A stretch of 21,610 bases of DNA from an uncultured Spartobacteria bacterium (GTDB taxonomy: Bacteria; Verrucomicrobiota; Verrucomicrobiia; Chthoniobacterales; Terrimicrobiaceae), in assembly GCA_903915315.1 (NCBI GenBank), contig CAIWSO010000570.1, positions 1-21,610 of the forward strand, in the 5' to 3' direction. The notes beneath the pieces are model-generated. The model saw nothing but the letters and a program-made list of their open reading frames with translations. It was not told where the DNA came from and ran no database searches. The stretch's first letter is position 1; each line of letters opens with the position of its first letter. This document shows positions 1 to 6,198 of the stretch, one piece after another. A program made the translations under genes and the position numbers.

Positions 1-263
1 CGCGTCAGGAAGGTCTTCCGCTTCTTGGGGGAGATCGAAATATTTGCAAATTTTCCCCTTGCACAAGTTTGAGAACTCTAGTCTACCTAGCCCGTCCAAT
101 GATGGTATCAAGCGTTCAACGCACATTTTCGGTATTCGATTTGTCTGCATGCAGGTGCTGAATTTTTCTTTTTTCAGCGCTCGTTGCGCTTGGCTACGCA
201 CATCACCCACTCACGCGAACTCGATGTTTGGCGTGATCATTCACCCCCCGACGAGGAGGCACT
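1..263. other. infC leader / unassigned left edge
   Basis: No gene can be supported here. Plus frame 1 is open only to a stop near 72 and could be the last codons of an upstream gene, but the peptide is not recognisable. The minus strand is open at the window edge without a clear ATG start, so a gene beginning there cannot be excluded. The 190 bases before infC are pyrimidine-rich in places. They contain a 10-bp palindrome CTGCATGCAG (145-154) and a weak 5-bp stem AGCGC/GCGCT (176-190). The stretch is probably the 5' leader of infC, but no promoter is clear. Confidence 0.35.
253..259 (+). promoter_or_regulatory. Strong Shine-Dalgarno for the ATT-started infC
   Basis: GAGGAGG lies 4 bases before ATT 264 and 10 bases before a second in-frame ATT at 270. 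It is the strongest ribosome-binding site in the window, where most genes lack one. Its position decides the infC start, because no ATG, GTG or TTG lies in frame between the upstream in-frame stop (234-236) and the conserved N-terminal domain. Confidence 0.8.
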
Positions 264-863
264 ATTAATATTAAGGATATTCGCATCAATGAGCGGATCC
301 GTGCACGGGAAGTGCGCGTGATTCTTGCAGCAACCAATGAACAGCTTGGCGTTTTGCGCCTGGACGAGGCGATTCGCCGCGCTCGCAGTATCGGGATGGA
401 TCTGGTCGAGATCGCTCCGAATGCCCAGCCACCGGTTTGCCGCATCGTGGATTTCGGTAAGTTCCGCTACGACCTCGCCAAGCAGGAAAAAGAAAAGAAG
501 CACGTTGTGGGCAAGGTCAAAGAGATCAAATTTCGCGTTAATATCGATGAACACGACTACCTCACCAAGGTCCGGCATGCCGAGGATTTCTTGGACAAGG
601 GGAACAAGGTCAAAGTGCATCTTCAATTTCGTGGTCGCGAAATGGCCCACCAAGATCTCGGGTTGCTCGTCGTCAAGCGGGTCAAAGAGGATCTCTCCGG
701 AATGGCCCACGTCGATATGGAGCCTAAGCTCGTTGGACGCGCGATTGGTATGACTCTCAGTCCCCTGCCAGCAAACAAGCGGCACCGGAAGTTTTCCAAG
801 CACGGCGAAATTATCGAACCGGAAGCGGTCGAGTCCGATCACGCCGGAGACGATGAGGATTGA
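264..863 (+). CDS. infC: Translation initiation factor IF-3, ATT start
   Basis: IF-3 binds the 30S subunit, keeps it apart from 50S and proofreads start-codon and initiator-tRNA pairing. The 199-residue product shows the N-terminal domain (INERIRAREVR near residues 8-18, then EQLGVLRLDEAI), the linker with DFGKFRYDLAKQEKEKKH, and the C-terminal domain with KVKVHLQFRGREMAHQDLG. The tail is acidic (GDDED). A GTG at 312 would delete the conserved INERIRARE block, so it cannot be the true start. The only codons that fit the Shine-Dalgarno are ATT 264 or ATT 270. In E. coli infC also starts with AUU, which lets IF-3 repress its own translation; the same autoregulation is inferred here. The end overlaps the next gene by 11 bases. 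rpmI and rplT, the usual downstream neighbours, are absent. Confidence 0.95.
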   Translation: MNIKDIRINERIRAREVRVILAATNEQLGVLRLDEAIRRARSIGMDLVEIAPNAQPPVCRIVDFGKFRYDLAKQEKEKKHVVGKVKEIKFRVNIDEHDYLTKVRHAEDFLDKGNKVKVHLQFRGREMAHQDLGLLVVKRVKEDLSGMAHVDMEPKLVGRAIGMTLSPLPANKRHRKFSKHGEIIEPEAVESDHAGDDED

Positions 864-1545
864 TCGTCGGTTGTTTCTTTTTGATATCGACGGAACGCTG
901 ATTACGTCGGGTGGTGCGGGTGAGGCGGCTTTGAAAGATGCCATGCGCTCCCGCTTCGATGTCGAAGAGGACTTGGATGGCATCATTCTCGCCGGAGCTA
1001 CGGATGCGCGCATCGCGCGTGAATTGCTCGAAAAGCACAGCATTGCGGTTTCAGCCGAAAACGTGGCGGCCTTGCTGGACACTTACCTCGGTCACCTCAA
1101 TGAGCGGATCGGGCGCCATGATGGCAAGCTTCTCCCCGGTATCGTGCCTCTTTTGAAAGTTCTTTCCGAACGCTCGGATGCCGTTCTCGCCTTGCTGACT
1201 GGCAATGTGATCCGTGGAGCGGAAATCAAACTCACCCACTATGGAGTCTGGGATTTTTTTGAATTCGGGGCTTTTGCGGATGATCACCATGATCGCAATG
1301 AGTTGGGGAAATTTGCCCGTGCGCGCGCTTTGGAGCGTCATGGCGAGGAATTTCCGCCTTCCCGGATTTACGTCATCGGCGACACTCCGAAGGACATCGA
1401 GTGTGGGCGAGCGATTGGGGCCTGCACCGTGGCCATTGCGACTGGGCACTACTCCTCGGATCAGTTGCGCGATCACGCTCCGGATTTTCTTTTTGAGGAT
1501 CTCTCGGATACGGGGCGGGTGGTAGCGCTCCTCTTCGGCGAGTAG
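853..1545 (+). CDS. HAD-superfamily hydrolase, phosphoglycolate phosphatase-like
   Basis: This 230-residue protein is a haloacid-dehalogenase-type phosphatase, probably cytoplasmic. Motif I is DIDGT (residues 11-15): Asp11 is the expected nucleophile and Asp13 the acid/base. Motif II is the Thr of LLTGN (about 116). Motif IV is GDTPKD (176-181), for magnesium. The helical cap lies between about residues 18 and 85, as in the Gph/PGMB-like C1 cap class. The motif III lysine is probably in LGKFARAR (about 153). The substrate cannot be read from sequence: phosphoglycolate phosphatase is the nearest well-known relative, but other small sugar phosphates are possible. The ATG lies inside infC, 11 bases before its end, which suggests translational coupling. 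It converges with the lipoprotein gene, 10 bases away. Confidence 0.85.
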   Translation: MRIDRRLFLFDIDGTLITSGGAGEAALKDAMRSRFDVEEDLDGIILAGATDARIARELLEKHSIAVSAENVAALLDTYLGHLNERIGRHDGKLLPGIVPLLKVLSERSDAVLALLTGNVIRGAEIKLTHYGVWDFFEFGAFADDHHDRNELGKFARARALERHGEEFPPSRIYVIGDTPKDIECGRAIGACTVAIATGHYSSDQLRDHAPDFLFEDLSDTGRVVALLFGE

Positions 1546-1555
1546 GAATCCGTCT

Positions 1556-2398
1556 TTAAGGGGATGCCGTTTTTTTGACCGGCGTCGTGGATGGCGGAGT
1601 GTTTACTTTCGAATTGGGCAGGATATCGAAGCGGAGAACGCCTAGTTTTTTGGGACTGATCGGGGGCCTTTCAAAAAGCAGGTTTTTCTCGTGGAGGTAT
1701 TCCGAGAGGGTGGCGGTGATTTCCCTAGCCGTTCGGGCGGTGTCGAAGCTGACGCCGCTTCGGATGCCGTCGGCCGCGTGATAGAGGGAAGTGAAGGCCA
1801 TTGGACCACTCAATGGCACGGCAATGATGCCGCCGATCCCTTGGGTGATATTCGAGCCGCCCGTTGTTTCAAATTCGAGTATCTTGGTCGGCTTGGCTCC
1901 GGAAAGATGGTAGACGGCGATGGTGGATTCCATCTTGGTGCCGCCGGCCCCGAATCCCACGGTGCTTCGCAGAAGTCGACTGCCTTGGTTCACCCGAGTA
2001 AAATGGCCTTGGAGCAACCAGTAATTGCCACGGGGTGGCTTGGTGTCCGGAGATAATATTCTGGCTTGAGCCGCGTGCGCCGGCAGTCGCTCGAGAAGTT
2101 CTCGTGACATATTGGCTTTGAGGCCGGCTTTGAAATCCGCGAGATCGCGTCCCTTTCTATCCACACGCAGGGCACTGTCCTCGACGGCAAAAGGCATCAA
2201 AAAAATCTCCAGTGGCGGTGCGGTGGGTGCGAAATGCTCGTCACGCTTCAAGTTGGTAATGCTGACGGATGCGCAGGAACTCAGTAAAAGAGCGAGCAGA
2301 CCGAGCGTGGCGGGAGTGGTGATCGCTGCACTAAGTGATTTTTTCCAAGCGCAGGGGGTGTCTTTGGCTGGGATTTTCAAAGTGGATATCTCAGCCAA
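1556..2398 (-). CDS. DUF4410-like lipoprotein
   Basis: The frame encodes up to 280 residues. A hydrophobic stretch GLLALLLSSC ends in a lipobox (LSSC, Cys about residue 42), so it is probably a lipoprotein. The region after it (EIFLMPFAVEDSALRVDRKG, GNYWLLQGHFTRVNQGSRLLR, GFGAGGTKMESTIAVYHLSG, LEFETTGGSN) resembles DUF4410, a family of unknown function often seen as envelope lipoproteins. The C-terminus is Pro/Thr/Lys-rich. The start is uncertain: TTG at 2398 gives a long pre-signal, and a second TTG at 2380 gives a shorter one; no ATG is in frame before the lipobox. It is divergent from leuB and convergent with the HAD gene, so its function gets no help from context. Confidence 0.75.
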   Translation of the reverse strand: MAEISTLKIPAKDTPCAWKKSLSAAITTPATLGLLALLLSSCASVSITNLKRDEHFAPTAPPLEIFLMPFAVEDSALRVDRKGRDLADFKAGLKANMSRELLERLPAHAAQARILSPDTKPPRGNYWLLQGHFTRVNQGSRLLRSTVGFGAGGTKMESTIAVYHLSGAKPTKILEFETTGGSNITQGIGGIIAVPLSGPMAFTSLYHAADGIRSGVSFDTARTAREITATLSEYLHEKNLLFERPPISPKKLGVLRFDILPNSKVNTPPSTTPVKKTASP

Positions 2399-2494
2399 TC
2401 AGACCTGCAAATTGTTCTCAAGAGATATTCCGCTTCGCGCTTTTTGATTTGCTGCTCTTGATTCTGAAGGATTGTGCAGATTAGATGGGCGTTT

Positions 2495-3598
2495 ATGACA
2501 TCAGATAAAACTTTCCGCATCGCCGTTCTGGCGGGCGACGGGATCGGGCCAGAGGTAATGGCGGAGGGATTGCGTGTTCTTGAAGCCGCAGCAAAAAAAT
2601 TCGCGATTGGTTTGAGTTTTGATCACAAGCTGGTCGGCGGAGCCGCGATTGATGGGCAGGGAAGCGCCCTCCCGCAGGAGACGCTCAAGGCCTGTGAGGA
2701 AGCGGATGCGATTCTTTTCGGATCTGTGGGTGGACCCAAGTGGGAATCGCTTCCCGCCAATGAGCAACCCGAGCGGGCAGCCCTTCTTCCCCTGCGCAAA
2801 CATTTTGGGCTTTTTGCGAATCTTCGTCCGGCGATCTGTCTGCCTGAGTTGACTCACGCCTCGCCATTGCACCCGCGTCTCGTCGAAGGCGGGTTCGACG
2901 TTCTCTGCGTTCGTGAACTCACGGGTGGATTGTATTTCGGTGAACCGAAATACATCAAAAGCGAAGGCGGAGAGGAATTCGCGGTTGATACCATGGTTTA
3001 TTGGGAGTCCGAGATCCGTCGAATCGCGCGCGTTGCCTTTGAAGCCGCCCGCAAGCGTCGAGGTGAATTGACTTCGATCGATAAAGCCAACGTGCTTCAA
3101 AACGGAGTGCTCTGGCGCAGGGTCGTCAACGAGGTGGCGCGCGACTATCCAGATGTGAGCTTGAGGCATCTTTATGTCGACAATGCCGCGATGCAGTTGA
3201 TCAAAAATCCCAAGTCTTTTGATGTTGTTCTCGCTGAAAACCTCTTCGGAGATATCTTGAGTGATGAGATGGCCATGATCGCGGGATCGCTTGGCATGTT
3301 GCCGAGCGCGAGTCTCGGGGAAGCTACTGGTGGGGAAACTCGATTTGGCATGTATGAGCCAAGTGGCGGCACCGCACCGGATATTGCGGGCAAGGGGATC
3401 GCAAACCCGATCGCTCAAATCCTATCCGCCGCCATGCTTCTGAGGTTCTCCCTCGGATTTGAGGAAGCGGCTTGCGCTATCGAAAATGCTGTTAGGTCAG
3501 TTATTTCCAAAGGATTAAGGACTTCGGATATTTATACGCCTGAAACAACGTTGGTCGGAACGGCAGAAATGGGTCAAGCCATTACCCAGAGCCTTTGA
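2495..3598 (+). CDS. leuB: 3-isopropylmalate dehydrogenase
   Basis: LeuB oxidatively decarboxylates 3-isopropylmalate with NAD in leucine biosynthesis, in the cytoplasm. The 367-residue product is full length. It begins with RIAVLAGDGIGPEVM and contains LLPLRKHFGLFANLRPA and VRELTGGLYFGEPK, the catalytic Lys region (SIDKANVL), the metal-binding NLFGDILSDEMAMIAGSLGMLPSAS split over residues about 245-270, and the NAD-binding EPSGGTAPDIAGKGIANPIA. A GTG at 2474 would add seven residues, but ATG 2495 matches the family start. Neither start has a good ribosome-binding site. The gene stands alone; leuC and leuD are not in the window. Confidence 0.95.
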   Translation: MTSDKTFRIAVLAGDGIGPEVMAEGLRVLEAAAKKFAIGLSFDHKLVGGAAIDGQGSALPQETLKACEEADAILFGSVGGPKWESLPANEQPERAALLPLRKHFGLFANLRPAICLPELTHASPLHPRLVEGGFDVLCVRELTGGLYFGEPKYIKSEGGEEFAVDTMVYWESEIRRIARVAFEAARKRRGELTSIDKANVLQNGVLWRRVVNEVARDYPDVSLRHLYVDNAAMQLIKNPKSFDVVLAENLFGDILSDEMAMIAGSLGMLPSASLGEATGGETRFGMYEPSGGTAPDIAGKGIANPIAQILSAAMLLRFSLGFEEAACAIENAVRSVISKGLRTSDIYTPETTLVGTAEMGQAITQSL

Positions 3599-3632
3599 AG
3601 TTGGCGAAAAATCAAGTTTACCAAACTAAGCC

Positions 3633-3664
3633 TTGACCCGGAGAGTGGCTCCCTCCAGTGTAAA
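3633..3664 (+). promoter_or_regulatory. Possible promoter for the mre operon
   Basis: TTGACC (3633-3638) matches five of six -35 positions. The best downstream -10 is TGTAAA (3659-3664), with a 20-base spacer, which is longer than ideal. It lies in the 161-base gap between leuB and mreB, where a promoter for the cell-shape operon is expected. However, it would place the start upstream of the hairpin at 3682-3726, making that hairpin a leader element rather than a leuB terminator. Confidence 0.25.
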
Positions 3665-3681
3665 TGGGTGTTTTAAAAAAG

Positions 3682-3726
3682 CTGGACGGAGCCCCCTTTT
3701 AAAAAGTCCGGTTCCCAATTTTTTTT
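3682..3726 (+). terminator. Possible leuB terminator or mreB leader hairpin
   Basis: CTGGAC (3682-3687) can pair with GTCCGG (3706-3711, one G-T pair). Alternatively GGAGCC (3688-3693) can pair with GGTTCC (3710-3715, one G-T pair). The loop contains a self-complementary CTTTTAAAAAG. A run of eight T residues follows (3719-3726). This resembles an intrinsic terminator for leuB, although the stems are short and the two folds compete. Confidence 0.4.
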
Positions 3727-3759
3727 ATAAAACCCAACAACCATTTTCTCTAAAATTCG

Positions 3760-4797
3760 ATGTTTGATAATCTTCTTGGACTCTTCTCTAGCGACATAGG
3801 TATCGACCTTGGCACTGCAAACACACTCGTTTACGTCAAAGATCAAGGCATTGTTCTGCGCGAGCCCTCCGTGGTGGCAGTTCAGCAGGGCACCAACCGA
3901 GTTTTAGCCGTTGGCAACGAGGCAAAACGAATGCTCGGGCGCACCCCGGGCAATATTGTCGCCATCCGACCACTCAAAGACGGCGTTATTGCTGACTTCG
4001 AGATCACCGAGGCCATGCTGCGCCACTTCATCAGCAAGGTTCACAACCGTCGTCGCATGGTTCGCCCTCGCGTTGTGGTGGCTGTGCCCAGTGGCATCAC
4101 GGAAGTCGAAAAGCGTGCCGTCAAAGATTCTGCAACCCATGCCGGTGCGCGTGAGGTTTACTTGATCGAGGAACCTATGGCAGCCGCTATCGGTGTAGGT
4201 CTTCCTGTGCAGGATGCGGCCGGCAACATGATTGTGGATATCGGTGGCGGCACGACTGAGGTCGCCCTCATTTCACTCTCGGGTATTGTGTTCAGCCGAA
4301 GCGTCCGCGTCGCCGGCGATGAGTTGGATGAAGCGATCACCGTCTACATGAAGCGGGCTTACAATCTGATGATCGGTGAGCGCACGGCAGAGGAAATCAA
4401 AATCAAAATCGGTTCGGCCTACAAGTTGGAGAAGGAAGTTTGCCTCGAGGTGAAGGGCCGGGATCTCGTCGCTGGACTGCCTAAGACCATTTCCATTTCA
4501 TCCCAAGAGGTTCGCGAAGCGCTTATGGAGCCGCTTTCCACCATTGTGGACTCGGTTCGCATCACTCTGGAGCGTTGTCCGCCGGAACTTTCCGCCGATC
4601 TCGTGGATCGCGGTCTCGTGCTAGCTGGCGGTGGTGCGCTCTTGCGTGGCTTGGATCGACTCATCTCCGAGGCGACCGGACTTCCTGTTCATGTGGCTGA
4701 AGATCCGTTGAGTGCGGTGGCCGAAGGGACTGGGCGCGCGCTCTCCGAGCTGAAATTCCTGAAAGCCGTTTCATCCGAACGGCCGCATGGTCGCTGA
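3760..4797 (+). CDS. mreB: Rod-shape actin homologue MreB
   Basis: MreB is the bacterial actin that forms membrane-bound filaments guiding lateral wall synthesis. The 345-residue length is typical. Visible actin-fold motifs are phosphate-1 (GIDLGTANTLVYV, residues about 13-25), the REPSVVAV strand, phosphate-2 (VDIGGGTTEVALI, about 159-171) and the adenosine motif (LVLAGGGALLRGLD, about 288-301). The N-terminal MFDNLLGLFSSD can act as a membrane-binding amphipathic helix. No Shine-Dalgarno precedes the ATG. It is the first gene of the mreBCD-mrdA-rng operon, with mreC 43 bases downstream. Confidence 0.97.
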   Translation: MFDNLLGLFSSDIGIDLGTANTLVYVKDQGIVLREPSVVAVQQGTNRVLAVGNEAKRMLGRTPGNIVAIRPLKDGVIADFEITEAMLRHFISKVHNRRRMVRPRVVVAVPSGITEVEKRAVKDSATHAGAREVYLIEEPMAAAIGVGLPVQDAAGNMIVDIGGGTTEVALISLSGIVFSRSVRVAGDELDEAITVYMKRAYNLMIGERTAEEIKIKIGSAYKLEKEVCLEVKGRDLVAGLPKTISISSQEVREALMEPLSTIVDSVRITLERCPPELSADLVDRGLVLAGGGALLRGLDRLISEATGLPVHVAEDPLSAVAEGTGRALSELKFLKAVSSERPHGR

Positions 4798-4840
4798 TCC
4801 GGAACGTTCTCAAATGGAAGATGTCTAATCCTTCCAAACA

Positions 4841-5650
4841 ATGAACAGACTTAACATCGCTCTCGTAGTCGCCTCCTTGGCGTTGGCGATTTATCTCTCC
4901 GCCCTGTCTCCTTCCTCGATGCAGTCGATGCAATCGGGATTCATGTCCATGCTTTCCCCCTTTCTAAAAACGGGAACCGCGATGCAGAGAAATATCGGTT
5001 CCGTGGGAGAGAGGCTCAAGACCCTGGATGAGCTGGAGGTCGAAAATGTCCAACTCGTAGCGGAAAACCGCCAACTCCGAGCTTCGACGCGGCTCCTTGG
5101 GGAACTTGAGACCGAGAATAACAAGTTGCGAATGGCTCTCGATTATCGTGAGCGCTCGTCATTCAAGCTGCTTGCCGCCCGCATCATTTCCCGTGATGCC
5201 TCAACGTGGTGGAATACGATTCGGATCGACCGGGGATTTGAAGATGGCGTCGAAGCCGATCAGCCTGTCCTCACGGATTTGGGACTGGTTGGAAAAACGA
5301 CCACAGTATCCAAAAATGAAGCGATTGTGGTGCTGGTATCCGATGAGACTTGCCGTATCGCCGCCAAGGTCGAGGGAACAAAAGAACACGGCATCGTTTC
5401 CGGCATGCGGGTGCAAGAAGATGCCGTCGGAGGATTGCTGCAAATGAACTTCCTTTCCAAAAATGCTCCGATCCAACCCGGTCAGGAAGTTTTTACGGCA
5501 GGCGTGGCCCGAGGGTCCTTTCCGCCAGGGATACTGATTGGAAAAGTGAAAGAATTTATTCCGCGCACGCTTGACGGACAGGCGGTCATCGAACCTTGTG
5601 TGAATCTCATGACCACTGAGGATGTTTTTGTTCTAGTGGGAAAAAAATGA
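4841..5650 (+). CDS. mreC: Rod-shape-determining protein MreC
   Basis: MreC is a single-pass inner-membrane protein whose periplasmic part assembles and activates PBP2 in the elongation complex. The 269-residue product shows an N-terminal membrane helix (IALVVASLALAIYLSAL, about residues 6-22). A coiled coil follows (about 45-105: LDELEVENVQLVAENRQL, LGELETENNKLRMALDYR). The beta-rich MreC domain comes next, with LLAARIISRDASTWWNTIRI, GVEADQPVLTDLGLVGKT and VFTAGVARGSFPPGILIGKV. No ribosome-binding site is seen before the ATG. The stop codon overlaps the mreD start (ATGA). Confidence 0.95.
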   Translation: MNRLNIALVVASLALAIYLSALSPSSMQSMQSGFMSMLSPFLKTGTAMQRNIGSVGERLKTLDELEVENVQLVAENRQLRASTRLLGELETENNKLRMALDYRERSSFKLLAARIISRDASTWWNTIRIDRGFEDGVEADQPVLTDLGLVGKTTTVSKNEAIVVLVSDETCRIAAKVEGTKEHGIVSGMRVQEDAVGGLLQMNFLSKNAPIQPGQEVFTAGVARGSFPPGILIGKVKEFIPRTLDGQAVIEPCVNLMTTEDVFVLVGKK

Positions 5651-6198
5651 AACCACTGATCGATTTGCTGGCTTTGTTTATCGGTGTGCTTCTGGCTTTT
5701 ATTATTCAAAATTTTTTGCCGCCGATGGCCGACCTCCACGGGGCGCATGTTTTGTTGGTGCCGATGGTTTTTTGTTATGCGGCGATGGTTCTGCCCTTCC
5801 CTGCCATGCTCGCCGCCGCATTTTTCACGGGCTTCTTAAGCGACCTTTTCTACCTTCACGTTGTGGCTGGGAAAGTTGAAATTCCTGTTGGATATTCTAT
5901 TGTTTTCTTTGTGATATTCGGGTGTTTTGCAAATGGATTTCGTCCGGCGATGGAGAGTCGCAATTCATGGCCGTTCATTTTGCTCAGTACGCTCGGAACA
6001 TCGTTGTTTTTGCTCGTTCAGTTTCTTTTGATCACATTTATTCGGGGAGGCATTATTGTGGCGCCGGCGGTCGGTTGGCGCATTTTGGCACCAGGTTTGA
6101 TTGCAGGTTTGATTGCGCCTTTGTTTTATTGGACTGTGTCGCACATGGATCGCTTACTTCCTGATGGCTCCCGCAAATTGAGATCCGTCAATCGATGA
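5647..6198 (+). CDS. mreD: Rod-shape-determining protein MreD
   Basis: MreD is a small integral membrane partner of MreC in the elongation complex. The 183-residue protein is strongly hydrophobic with about five to six membrane segments (for example LLALFIGVLLAFIIQNFL, VLLVPMVFCYAAMVLPF, YSIVFFVIFGCFANGF, LGTSLFLLVQFLLITFI, LIAGLIAPLFYWTVS). MreD is poorly conserved, so the call rests on length, topology, the FFTGFLSDLFY segment typical of the family, and its place between mreC and mrdA. Both ends overlap neighbours by ATGA, which indicates translational coupling. Confidence 0.88.
   Translation: MKPLIDLLALFIGVLLAFIIQNFLPPMADLHGAHVLLVPMVFCYAAMVLPFPAMLAAAFFTGFLSDLFYLHVVAGKVEIPVGYSIVFFVIFGCFANGFRPAMESRNSWPFILLSTLGTSLFLLVQFLLITFIRGGIIVAPAVGWRILAPGLIAGLIAPLFYWTVSHMDRLLPDGSRKLRSVNR

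Noticed and set aside
44..268. 74-residue plus-strand frame before infC
   Set aside because: It has no domain, overlaps the infC start in another frame and has no ribosome-binding site.
237..1082. Long open frame on the minus strand across infC and the HAD gene
   Set aside because: It is antisense to two clearly conserved genes and its peptide matches no family; it follows from their codon use.
2501..3418. 305-residue minus-strand frame inside leuB
   Set aside because: It is antisense to a full-length conserved leuB, with no plausible start context or domain.
6086..6102. Sigma-54-like TGGCAC-N5-TTGAT
   Set aside because: It lies inside mreD and lacks the GC at the -12 element.
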